Notes: a model not told the origin generated them from the letters alone. Shown: positions 1 through 6,040, counted from the stretch's first letter. The stretch is DNA of 8,502 nucleotides from DATBGS01 sp036557885 (GCA_036557885.1 DATBGS010000082.1:1-8502); one strand, 5' to 3'. Numbers and translations: made by a program.

Positions 1-2
1 CG

Positions 3-137
3 GTGGCGCGGGCATGGCTGCAAGAGGAGTTGGACGCGATGCGCAAGCACGCAGAGCGGCTGGCGGAGTTCTGGCAGGCGGGAGGAGGCAGGCAGGGGCT
101 GCGCATGCAGGAGGTGCTGGCACGCCAGCGGGGGTAG
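3..137 (+). CDS. C-terminal fragment of an unrecognised protein (5' end outside window)
   Basis: The third plus-strand frame is open from the window edge to a TAG at 135-137 and encodes about 44 residues. They are rich in Glu, Arg, Leu and Ala with a helical heptad-like spacing (WLQEELDAMRKHAERLAEFW) and end in ARQRG. This reads like the amphipathic C-terminal helix of a real protein, whereas the overlapping frame that starts at 14 and runs into the tandem repeat is low-complexity Gly/Ala/Arg. The stop codon coincides with the start of the 17-bp repeat array, which fits an array sitting just outside coding sequence. I do not recognise the family. The gene's start and most of its body lie upstream of the window. 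Confidence 0.5.
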   Translation: MARAWLQEELDAMRKHAERLAEFWQAGGGRQGLRMQEVLARQRG

Positions 138-289
138 GGGACGGCCCGGCAAAGGGGACGGCCCGGCAAAGGGGACGGCCCGGCAAAGGGGACGGCCCGC
201 CAGGGTCGGCGGGGCTACAGGCGGGACGGCCCGGCGCGGTGGCCGGGGCTACAGGCGGGACGGCCCGGCAGGGACGCTGGGGCTACGGG
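137..289. repeat. 17-bp tandem repeat (minisatellite), nine units
   Basis: Units start at 137, 154, 171, 188, 205, 222, 239, 256 and 273. The first three are identical (GGGGACGGCCCGGCAAA) and the fourth begins the same way. From 205 two unit types alternate: a GGGGCTACAGG-type unit (205, 239, 273) and a CGGGACGGCCCGGC-type unit (222, 256), so a 34-bp higher-order period (211-244, 245-278) is built on the 17-bp one. The core GACGGCCCGGC recurs at 140, 157, 174, 225 and 259, and with one change at 191. It fills the space between two convergently transcribed genes. There are no unique spacers, so it is not a CRISPR array. Confidence 0.9.
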
Positions 290-296
290 CGTTTGC

Positions 297-878
297 TTAC
301 TCCTGCCCATCCAGATGCTTGACGACCCGCGCCGGGTTGCCTGCTACAACGACGTTGGCGGGCACATCGCCGGTAACGACGCCGCGAAAGCCGACAATAG
401 AGTTATCGCCAATGGTCACGCCCTTGAGCACAGCGGTCTGGCCCGCCAGCCAGACGTTGTTGCCAATGGTGATGGGGGCGCTCTGTACTTTGGCGTTGGG
501 ATTGGTGCGCCTGTCCAGGTCAATGCTGTGGAAATCAGTATCCACGACCACCGCCGACCCCAGAATGCAATCGCGCCCAATGGTGATGCCACGCGCCGCC
601 ATCAGTCCAGCCCCGTTCAGGCGCGTATTTTCGCCCACCTGAATCACGACAGCCGGGCCATAGGTGATGAGCACGTTGGGTTCTTTGTGCGCCCAGGCGT
701 TGACGTTGGGGCCAAAGATCACGCGGCCCGGCCCTTTAATTTGCAGCCGCCAGTTGCAGACAAAGCCCGGCCCAAATTGCACGCTCTTGCCCCTGAGCAG
801 GCGGAACTTGAGTATGGTGAGGGTGGTAAATACGCCGACCACCAGCGGCTTGAGGATTTTTTTCAACAGAGACATCAT
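297..878 (-). CDS. Hexapeptide-repeat (left-handed beta-helix) acyltransferase, WbbJ/maltose-acetyltransferase-like
   Basis: This 193-residue protein probably transfers an acetyl or other acyl group from a CoA donor to a sugar or cell-envelope precursor in the cytosol; the acceptor cannot be told from sequence. Imperfect [LIV]-G-x4 hexapeptide repeats run from about residue 50 to 185 (for example VGENTRLNG, ITIGRDCILGSAVVV, ITIGNNVWLAG, VTIGDNSIVG). The DTDFHSID segment (113-120) carries the candidate catalytic His117, as in the xenobiotic/maltose acetyltransferase group, and the C-terminus has the usual VVAGNPARVVK. The N-terminus is basic and hydrophobic (SLLKKILKPLVVGVFTTLTIL), suggesting membrane association. 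Start: two adjacent ATGs at 878 and 875, with only a weak AAAGG upstream. It is the last gene of the minus-strand cluster, 105 bp beyond the DUF212 gene, so it may belong to the same transcript or have its own promoter. Confidence 0.85.
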   Translation of the reverse strand: MMSLLKKILKPLVVGVFTTLTILKFRLLRGKSVQFGPGFVCNWRLQIKGPGRVIFGPNVNAWAHKEPNVLITYGPAVVIQVGENTRLNGAGLMAARGITIGRDCILGSAVVVDTDFHSIDLDRRTNPNAKVQSAPITIGNNVWLAGQTAVLKGVTIGDNSIVGFRGVVTGDVPANVVVAGNPARVVKHLDGQE

Positions 879-983
879 ATGTTATGCAGCCTTTATAGTT
901 GAGACGGTGGAGTGGCTGAAGGGTTGGCAAGATGTCGGCGCTACCCCCAAAACAAGGGGGCACGGCAAGCGGGCGTGGCAGGC

Positions 984-1412
984 TCACAGCGTGGTGACGA
1001 GCAGGCCCACCAACACGCCAATGATGGCTCCAACCCACACTTGCAGGGGCGTGTGGCCGATCAACTCGCGCAGTTTTTCTTGCTTGATGCCTTTGTGATG
1101 AAAATAATCTTCCATCATGGTATTCAAAATGCGCGCCTGGATGCTCACGGCGCGCCGCACCCCGGCAGCATCATACATCACAATGGCGGCAAACACGACG
1201 CTGATGGCAAAATAGGCCGATTGCACTCCGTAGACCCGCCCGGCTGAGGTCGCCAGGGCTGTGACCAGCGCGGAATGCGAGCTAGGCATCCCGCCTGCCC
1301 CAAAAATATACTGAAAATTCAGGCGATGCTGCTGAATCAAAACAACAACACCCTTGGCAATCTGCGCAATCACCAGGGCCAGGACCGCAGCAATCAGCAA
1401 TTTGTTTTGCAA
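984..1412 (-). CDS. Divergent PAP2 (DUF212, YuiD-like) integral membrane protein
   Basis: A small membrane protein of about 142 residues related to acid phosphatase/vanadium haloperoxidase (PAP2) proteins. No substrate is established for the family. Family signatures are plain: GGMPSSHSA (40-48), VMYDAAGVRRAVSIQA (78-93) and ELIGHTPLQVWVGAIIG (116-132). Hydrophobic stretches at about 4-27, 66-82 and 125-142 are likely membrane segments. The only ordinary start is TTG at 1412, but its nearest Shine-Dalgarno-like GGGAGG (1428-1433) lies 15 nt upstream, which is too far. An in-frame ATC at 1421 sits 6 nt after GGGAGG and would add MALL-type residues, closer to the YuiD N-terminus as I recall it. 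It follows xseB by 26-35 bp and is probably co-transcribed with it. Confidence 0.85.
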   Translation of the reverse strand: MQNKLLIAAVLALVIAQIAKGVVVLIQQHRLNFQYIFGAGGMPSSHSALVTALATSAGRVYGVQSAYFAISVVFAAIVMYDAAGVRRAVSIQARILNTMMEDYFHHKGIKQEKLRELIGHTPLQVWVGAIIGVLVGLLVTTL

Positions 1413-1418
1413 GAGCGC

Positions 1419-1433
1419 GATGGCAAGCCTCCC
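1419..1433 (-). promoter_or_regulatory. Ribosome-binding site pointing to a possible ATC start for the DUF212 gene
   Basis: On the minus strand GGGAGG (1433-1428) is followed after 6 nt by ATC (1421-1419), in frame with the DUF212 reading frame. The annotated TTG start at 1412 is 15 nt from this motif. No ATG, GTG or TTG lies at a suitable distance, so either a rare ATC start is used or the TTG is initiated by translational coupling with xseB. Confidence 0.35.
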
Positions 1434-1447
1434 GTCTGGTCGAGAAT

Positions 1448-1699
1448 CTACTGCTCGCTTTCAAATGGGGCCAATGTTACAGCACCCGAGCTATCGCTCA
1501 GCAATTGTTGTACCTGAAGTTCTGCGGTTTCCAGCAGATGCGCGCAATAGCGTATCAGGCGGGTGCCCTCCTCAAAGCGGGCCAGCGCGTCGTCCAGCGA
1601 AAGGTCACCTTCGTCCAGCGCCTGAATCGCCGCCTCCAGTCGCTCAAACGCCTGCTCAAAGGTCAGGCCAGCAAACTCGGTTTCCGCGTTCTTGCTCAT
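1448..1699 (-). CDS. xseB: Exodeoxyribonuclease VII small subunit
   Basis: The 83-residue small subunit of exonuclease VII, which binds the coiled-coil region of several XseB copies to one XseA to form the cytosolic single-strand DNA exonuclease that degrades DNA to acid-soluble oligonucleotides. The family core is clear: LTFEQAFERLEAAIQALDEGDLSLDDALARFEEG (12-45), followed by an amphipathic helix (LIRYCAHLLETAELQVQQL). Length and composition are normal for the family. The ATG at 1699 overlaps the TGA of xseA in an ATGA arrangement (1696-1699), so the two subunits are translationally coupled, the usual arrangement for this pair. Confidence 0.96.
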   Translation of the reverse strand: MSKNAETEFAGLTFEQAFERLEAAIQALDEGDLSLDDALARFEEGTRLIRYCAHLLETAELQVQQLLSDSSGAVTLAPFESEQ

Positions 1700-2949
1700 A
1701 ACTCGCCCTCATCTGGTAGCACGTGCCAGACCACACCGCGTATATGCCCATCGCGCACCTGTATATCCAGCGCGTCCGATGCCTCCACCTGCGTCACACT
1801 GGTGACAAGCTGCCCCGTTCCCTCGTGGCGTATCACCGCGTAGCCGCGCGCAATCGTCTGGAGCGGGCTGAGCGCGTGGAGATGCTGGGCCGCGCTTTTC
1901 AGGCGCTCCTGGCGATGCTCCAGCACGCGCTTCATCCGTTCGTTCAGGCGGCTGCTCGCCTCATCCAACCGCTGGCGCTCGCTCGCCAACTGCCCGCGTG
2001 GGCTGGCACGCAGCAGGTCGCGCCTGCACCGGGCTAGCTCATCGCGCCAGGCATCTATATGATCTTCCACCAACTCCGTCAGGCGGGTCCGGTGCGCGAC
2101 AAGCGCCCGGACCCATTCCGCCATATCCTGAACCGCAGCCGCTGCCGCTGCGGTGGGCGTGGAGGCGCGATAGTCGGCCACAAAGTCGGCAATCGTGGTA
2201 TCCGTCTCGTGCCCCACGCCGCTAATCACCGGCACACGCGAGCGAGCAATAGCGCGGGCCACCACTTCTTCGTTAAATGCCCAGAGTTCTTCCAGCGAGC
2301 CGCCGCCGCGACTCACGAGAATCACCTCAGCCTCGCCCTGCGCGTTGAGCAGATCAAGCGCCGCCGCAATCTGCTCAGGGGCGCGTTCGCCTTGCACCAG
2401 CGTGGGCGCCAGAATCACCCGCACCAGCGGGCAGCGTGCTCGCAGCACGCGCAGCATATCGCGCAGGGCCGCCGCCTGGGGCGACGTGACAATGCCCACC
2501 ACCTGCGGCCAGCGTGGTAACGGGCGCTTGCGCTCCTCGTCGAACAGCCCTTCATCCTGAAGCTGCTGCTTCAACTGCTCAAAACGCAGGTGCAGCATAC
2601 CAACGCCCGCCTCCTCCACCTCCTCCACATATAACTGGTAATCTCCCCTGGTTTCATAGATCGAGAGCCGCCCACGCGCCAGGACCGCCATGCCATTGCG
2701 CAGCTTCACCGAGGCCGCGCCCAGCGGAGAAAACAACGCGGCGCGGCGATTTTGGAGCGAGCCAGCGCCCCGAAAAAAGACGCAGCGCATTTGCGCGCTT
2801 TCGTCCTTAAGCGAGAAATATTGATGTCCCTGGGAAGACGCGCTGTAATTCGTGACCTCGCCCTGCACCCAGACCCCTTGCAAAACCGGGTCGGACTCAA
2901 GGCTGGCTTTGAGGTAGCGCGTCAACTGGCTCACGGTTAAAAGCTGCAT
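1696..2949 (-). CDS. xseA: Exodeoxyribonuclease VII large subunit
   Basis: The 417-residue catalytic subunit of exonuclease VII, which cleaves single-stranded DNA from both ends without needing a metal. An N-terminal OB-fold (about 1-112: LTVSQLTRYLKASLE, VQGEVTNYS, HQYFSLKDESAQMRCVFFRG, RGRLSIYETRGDYQLYV) precedes the nuclease domain. That domain has VVGIVTSPQAAALRDMLRVL (150-169), SRGGGSLEELWAFNEEVVAR (213-232) and GVGHETDTTIADFVADYRAS (244-263). The long helical segment that binds XseB follows (about 275-370), then a beta-rich tail starting ARGYAVIRHE. The OB-fold carries a short insertion (roughly 66-80) between FRGAG and the VLARGR strand. The ATG at 2949 has AGGA 6 nt upstream. It lies 18 bp after the accB-like gene and overlaps xseB by 4 bp. 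Confidence 0.97.
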   Translation of the reverse strand: MQLLTVSQLTRYLKASLESDPVLQGVWVQGEVTNYSASSQGHQYFSLKDESAQMRCVFFRGAGSLQNRRAALFSPLGAASVKLRNGMAVLARGRLSIYETRGDYQLYVEEVEEAGVGMLHLRFEQLKQQLQDEGLFDEERKRPLPRWPQVVGIVTSPQAAALRDMLRVLRARCPLVRVILAPTLVQGERAPEQIAAALDLLNAQGEAEVILVSRGGGSLEELWAFNEEVVARAIARSRVPVISGVGHETDTTIADFVADYRASTPTAAAAAAVQDMAEWVRALVAHRTRLTELVEDHIDAWRDELARCRRDLLRASPRGQLASERQRLDEASSRLNERMKRVLEHRQERLKSAAQHLHALSPLQTIARGYAVIRHEGTGQLVTSVTQVEASDALDIQVRDGHIRGVVWHVLPDEGEL

Positions 2950-2967
2950 GGCGTTCCTGGCGGGGCA

Positions 2968-3507
2968 CTATGCCTCGGTGCTGGTGTCAATCGTCATGAT
3001 ATGCTGGCCGTATTCGACGGGCTGCCCTTCCCTGGCGACAATTTCTGTGACGACTCCGGCGGCTGGCGCTTCCACTTCGTTCATGACATTCAGCGCTTCG
3101 ATGGCCGCGAGCATCTGCGCCGGGCGCACCTTTTCGCCCACCGAGACAGCAGCCTTGGCGCCGCGCCTGGCACTGGTGCGGTAGACACCCACCAGATGCG
3201 CGGTGATCTTTTGCAGATGCTCTGGCTCGGCAGGCCGGGCGCGCTCTGCCGGGGCTTCTGCTGCCGCCTCCTCGATGGGCGAGGCAGACTGTCCATTTTG
3301 CGCAATCGTGGCAACCATGCCTGCCCCTGGTGCAATGACCGGCGTGGGTTTGCGCAGCGTGAGCTTGACGCCCTCGCGCTCAATCGTCAGTTCATGCACA
3401 TCGCTGTCTTCCACCATCTGAATCAGACGGCGCACCTGCTCGATGGTGAGGCCGGGAGTGCTGCCTTCCGGGGCTGAGGATGATGGGGTGTGGTGTTGTC
3501 TTGCCAT
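2968..3507 (-). CDS. accB: BCCP-like (AccB-family) protein lacking the biotinyl lysine
   Basis: A 179-residue homologue of the biotin carboxyl carrier protein of acetyl-CoA carboxylase. It has the BCCP N-terminal helical module (LTIEQVRRLIQMVEDSDVHE, 20-39, then LTIEREGVKLTLRK), an Ala/Pro/Glu-rich linker (about 55-97), and a biotinyl domain (about 100-175) ending MNEVEAPAAGVVTEIVAREG then QPVEYGQHIMTID. In the family the biotin is attached to the Lys of EAMK[LM]MNE; here the motif is EALNVMNE, so residue 140 is Asn (codon AAT, 3090-3088). The SPMVGTFYR strand is also altered to AHLVGVYRT. As written it cannot carry biotin. It lies where accB normally lies, 71 bp after efp, but accC does not follow; xseA comes 18 bp later. 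ATG start at 3507, with GGAAAGGG upstream. Possible roles: a non-catalytic regulatory paralogue, a structural subunit, or a decaying copy. Family assignment is sure, function is not. Confidence 0.88.
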   Translation of the reverse strand: MARQHHTPSSSAPEGSTPGLTIEQVRRLIQMVEDSDVHELTIEREGVKLTLRKPTPVIAPGAGMVATIAQNGQSASPIEEAAAEAPAERARPAEPEHLQKITAHLVGVYRTSARRGAKAAVSVGEKVRPAQMLAAIEALNVMNEVEAPAAGVVTEIVAREGQPVEYGQHIMTIDTSTEA

Positions 3508-3578
3508 GTCTGCGCCCTTTCCGCTCCCATTCTGCTGAGCAGAGAGCGTGCTGTTGTTGGAAGAGTTTCTGGAACTGT

Positions 3579-4139
3579 CTACGAGACGCGCTCAAGATAG
3601 GTTGCGGTATCCGTCTTGACCCGAATCACATCACTCGTGGTCACAAAGAGCGGCACCTGCACGACCAGGCCAGTTTCCAGGGTAGCGGGCTTGGTGCCGC
3701 CAGTGGCGGTATCCCCCTTAAAGCCCGGCTCGGTATACGTCACGCGCAGATCAACGGTGGTGGGCGGCTCGATGGAAAGCGGTTCTTCCCCATAGCTGAC
3801 CAGTTCAAAGGTCAGGCCATCCAGCAGGTAATATTTATTGTCGCCAAGCTGCGCCGCCGTCAGCGGAATCTGCTCAAACGTCTCCACGTCCATAAAATAA
3901 TAGTGGTCGCCGTCCTCATACTGAAACTGCACGGTATGCTCATCCAGTTCCACGCGCGGAAACTTTTCGCCCGAATCAAAGGTGCGCTCAAAGATGGCAC
4001 CGGTGCGCAGGTTCTGCATCTTCACCTTGACGATAGCGCCGCCGCGCCCCATCTTGATATGTTGCCATTCGCGGATGCTGACCAATTGGCCGTCCAGGTC
4101 AATAGCGACGCCGCGCTTTAAATCGCCAACCGAAATCAC
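3579..4139 (-). CDS. efp: Translation elongation factor P, with Arg at the loop tip
   Basis: The 186-residue EF-P binds between the ribosomal P and E sites and rescues ribosomes stalled on polyproline by contacting the CCA end of the P-site tRNA. All three domains are present: the KOW-like domain I (MISVGDLKRGVAIDLDGQLV onward), OB domain II (about 68-125) and domain III (PTTVDLRVTYTEPGFKGDTA onward, ending with the degenerate signature SDVIRVKTDTATYLERV). The domain I loop reads QHIKMGRGGA (26-35): the tip residue is Arg32 where most bacteria have Lys, and Met30 replaces the common Pro. The GTG start at 4139 has a perfect AGGAGG (4147-4152) 7 nt upstream. It follows the M24 peptidase by 36 bp in the same direction, an order known from Firmicutes. 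Confidence 0.97.
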   Translation of the reverse strand: MISVGDLKRGVAIDLDGQLVSIREWQHIKMGRGGAIVKVKMQNLRTGAIFERTFDSGEKFPRVELDEHTVQFQYEDGDHYYFMDVETFEQIPLTAAQLGDNKYYLLDGLTFELVSYGEEPLSIEPPTTVDLRVTYTEPGFKGDTATGGTKPATLETGLVVQVPLFVTTSDVIRVKTDTATYLERVS

Positions 4140-4152
4140 GAATCGTCCTCCT
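4140..4152 (-). promoter_or_regulatory. Strong ribosome-binding site of efp
   Basis: AGGAGG on the minus strand (4152-4147) is 7 nt before a GTG codon at 4139-4137. It fixes the efp start at GTG, giving the MISVGDLKRG N-terminus expected of EF-P, rather than an internal ATG. Confidence 0.85.
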
Positions 4153-4175
4153 GCACAGAAAACCCACCGCCAGAC

Positions 4176-5282
4176 TTAGATAGCCAGCAATTCTTTGGAA
4201 GAGTGGGTAAAAATCTCAATCCCATCGGGCGTAATCACGCCCATATCCTCGATACGCACGCCGCCCCAGCCAGAAATATAGATGCCTGGCTCAATCGTCA
4301 CCACCGCGCCCGCTCCAAGCTGCTCTTTTTCATCATCGGCATATTTGCTCAGGCGGGGGTTCTCGTGAATATCCAGCCCCACGCCATGCCCGGTGCCGTG
4401 CAGATATTCCGCGCCGTAGCCCGCTTTTTCAATTGGCTCGCGGGCCAGCGCGTCGGCGGCTTTGCCACCGATGCCCGCGTGCAGGCCAGCAATGCAGTGC
4501 ATCTGCGCCTGCAACACAATCGGATAAATCTCGCGCATCTTGGCGTCTGGCTGGCCCAGGCAGATCGTGCGCGTCATATCCGAGCGGTAGCCACGATAGC
4601 GCGCCCCCATATCAATCGTCAGCGGCTCGCCTTGTGCCAGTTTGCGCTCGCCCGGCACGGCGTGCGGCAGCGCAGCGTTGGGGCCGGACGCTATAATGGG
4701 CGGAAAGGCGATGCCCTCCGCGCCCTGCTCCACCATAAAGCGCTCGATCTCCGCCGCTACGGCACGCTCGGTGATGCCAGGGCGCAGCCAACCCAGCAGA
4801 TGTGTGAAGGTGGCGTCGGTGATGTCCTGCGCCTTCTGGATGCGGGCCAGTTCGTCGGCGTCCTTAAACTCGCGCAGCGGCTCAACCACATTGCGCAGCG
4901 CCTTGAGTTCAAAGGTGTCGTGGCTTTCGGCCAGCAGCGCTTCATGGGCCGCCACCGTCACCCACTCCGCCTGGAAGCCCACGCGCTTCCAACCCTCCTG
5001 GCGAAACGTCTCCGCCAGGATAGGCGCGAACGCCGCCTGGCGCACGACCAGCTTGAGTCCCGGCGCTTCGCGCGTGGCCTGCTCGGTATAGCGCCCATCC
5101 GTCACCAGCGCCATTGTCTCTCTGCCGATGAGCAGTTGCCCGGCAATATCGAGGCCCCCGTCATGGGCATAAAAGCCGCTAAGGTAATAGCGACTGACAT
5201 CCTGGGTAATCATCACGGCGTCAAGCTGCCATTCGGCCAGCTTCTGGCGCAGACGCTCCACGCGCTCAACCGATGTTGCCAT
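4176..5282 (-). CDS. Xaa-Pro aminopeptidase / M24-family metallopeptidase
   Basis: A cytosolic dinuclear-metal peptidase of 368 residues, the creatinase-fold family that removes N-terminal residues before proline (aminopeptidase P) or splits X-Pro dipeptides. The N-terminal creatinase-like domain (about 1-135: VERLRQKLAEWQLDAVMITQ, RYYLSGFYAHDGG, ALVTDGRYTEQA) is followed by the pita-bread catalytic domain. The five metal ligands are all present, counting from ATG at 5282: Asp224 (IDMGARYRGYRSD), Asp235, His299 (HGTGHGVGLDIHE), Glu331 (TIEPGIYI) and Glu345 (VRIEDMGVI). I chose ATG 5282 because GGAG (5292-5289) lies 6 nt before it; a TTG at 5303 would add seven residues without a better site. 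It is the first gene of the minus-strand cluster, 36 bp before efp. Aminopeptidase P versus prolidase cannot be decided. Confidence 0.93.
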   Translation of the reverse strand: MATSVERVERLRQKLAEWQLDAVMITQDVSRYYLSGFYAHDGGLDIAGQLLIGRETMALVTDGRYTEQATREAPGLKLVVRQAAFAPILAETFRQEGWKRVGFQAEWVTVAAHEALLAESHDTFELKALRNVVEPLREFKDADELARIQKAQDITDATFTHLLGWLRPGITERAVAAEIERFMVEQGAEGIAFPPIIASGPNAALPHAVPGERKLAQGEPLTIDMGARYRGYRSDMTRTICLGQPDAKMREIYPIVLQAQMHCIAGLHAGIGGKAADALAREPIEKAGYGAEYLHGTGHGVGLDIHENPRLSKYADDEKEQLGAGAVVTIEPGIYISGWGGVRIEDMGVITPDGIEIFTHSSKELLAI

Positions 5283-5330
5283 ATATTGCTCCAGCCCCTT
5301 CAAAATGTGCTGTGGGTGATTGTTACCAGC

Positions 5331-5360
5331 ATTATACCCAGCGTCTCACCTGAACGGCAA
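5331..5360 (-). promoter_or_regulatory. Sigma-70-type promoter of the peptidase-efp-accB-xseAB cluster
   Basis: On the minus strand TTGCCG (5360-5355) is separated by 18 bp from a perfect TATAAT (5336-5331). Transcription would begin near 5324, about 40 nt before the peptidase ATG. Neighbouring genes downstream are closely spaced or overlapping with no obvious terminator, so this promoter probably serves the peptidase through at least the DUF212 gene. Confidence 0.75.
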
Positions 5361-5382
5361 CTTCTGGGGCAGATGCAGGTAG

Positions 5383-5412
5383 TTGACACCCGGCGGCCAA
5401 ATAGGGTATGCT
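5383..5412 (+). promoter_or_regulatory. Sigma-70-type promoter of the Rrf2-family regulator
   Basis: A perfect TTGACA (5383-5388), 18-bp spacer, then TATGCT (5407-5412). Transcription would begin near 5419, giving a leader of about 140 nt. At its very start GGGGAA (5419-5424) can pair with TTCCCC (5441-5446) across a 16-nt loop. It stands back to back with the divergent cluster promoter, with 22 bp between the two -35 boxes. Confidence 0.65.
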
Positions 5413-5559
5413 TTGAAAGGGGAACCTGTATACTTCTCTCTTCCCCCGCATGCCTGACTGCTCTATCTAACAACCATCTTCGCCCAATGGCACCCGGCAC
5501 TCCGGTCCGAGGACGGATGGCACACTGATGCTCCGGCCACACCGGAAAGGGGGACAGCG

Positions 5560-5997
5560 ATGAAACTCACAATGAAGAGCGATTATGGCCTTCGGGCAAT
5601 GATTGACCTGGCTCAGTATCATGGGCAGGGGCCAATCCGCTGCAACGACATTGCCCGCCGTCAGGACATCCCCGAAGACTACCTTGACCAGTTGCTGCTG
5701 GCGCTGCGCAAAGCCGGGCTGGTGCGCAGTGTGCGCGGCCCACAGGGTGGGCATGTGCTGACCAGAGAACCCTGCCAGATTCTGATGGGTGAAGTCATTC
5801 AGGCGCTGGATGGTTCAATGGCGCCAATGGAGTGCGTGCCAGACCCCGGCTCATGCAGCCAGGCGGCAGGCTGTGCCCTGCGCGAAGTCTGGCTCAAAGT
5901 GGATGAGTTTACCCAGCATCTGGTTATGAATACAACCTTGGAAGAACTGGCCCGGCAGCATCGCGCCGCCACCGCCGAGGCCATGTATTACATCTAG
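5560..5997 (+). CDS. Rrf2-family transcriptional regulator with three clustered cysteines
   Basis: A 145-residue winged-helix DNA-binding protein of the Rrf2 family (IscR, NsrR, CymR, RsrR relatives). The signature N-terminus MKLTMKSDYGLRAMIDLAQY, the helix-turn-helix region (CNDIARRQDIPEDYLDQLLLALRKAGLV, 28-55) and the wing (SVRGPQGGHVLTRE, 57-70) are typical. The loop carries Cys92, Cys99 and Cys105 (C-x6-C-x5-C), where the Fe-S sensors of this family bind their cluster; IscR has a near-identical C-x5-C-x5-C. A redox-, iron-sulfur- or NO-sensing role is therefore likely, while the ligand state is unknown. ATG at 5560 has AAAGGGGG 6 nt upstream. Family members commonly repress their own promoter, and the adjoining divergent promoter makes the peptidase-efp cluster a possible second target. 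Confidence 0.93.
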   Translation: MKLTMKSDYGLRAMIDLAQYHGQGPIRCNDIARRQDIPEDYLDQLLLALRKAGLVRSVRGPQGGHVLTREPCQILMGEVIQALDGSMAPMECVPDPGSCSQAAGCALREVWLKVDEFTQHLVMNTTLEELARQHRAATAEAMYYI

Positions 5998-6040
5998 GTG
6001 ACGAGAGTATCATATTCGCGTATATCCAGGTGGCGAGAGT
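5996..6040 (+). repeat. Pair of 13-bp direct repeats, AGGTGRCGAGAGT
   Basis: AGGTGACGAGAGT at 5996-6008 and AGGTGGCGAGAGT at 6028-6040 differ at one position. They are 32 bp apart start to start, about three helical turns. They begin in the stop codon of the Rrf2 gene and lie upstream of the receiver-domain gene, so they could be paired protein-binding sites. No function is shown. Confidence 0.45.

Noticed and set aside
137..289. CRISPR array
   Set aside because: The repeat is contiguous with a 17-bp period and no unique spacers, and there are no cas genes in the window.
14..322. Open plus-strand frame of 102 codons
   Set aside because: It is in a different frame from the plausible protein end at 3-137. 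Most of it is the 17-bp repeat translated into Gly/Ala/Arg-rich low complexity, and it runs into the convergent acyltransferase gene.
944..960. CCCCC/GGGGG hairpin between the DUF212 and acyltransferase genes as a terminator
   Set aside because: A 5-bp stem with no T-run on either strand is too weak to call.
4203..5528. 441-codon plus-strand frame
   Set aside because: It lies antisense to the well-supported M24 peptidase gene. Its His/Arg/Leu-rich translation resembles no family; long antisense frames are common at this GC content.
5450..5528. Short upstream ORFs in the Rrf2 leader (ATG 5450, six codons; ATG 5487, thirteen codons)
   Set aside because: Neither has a Shine-Dalgarno sequence or a telling codon run such as an attenuator would have; chance occurrence is likely.
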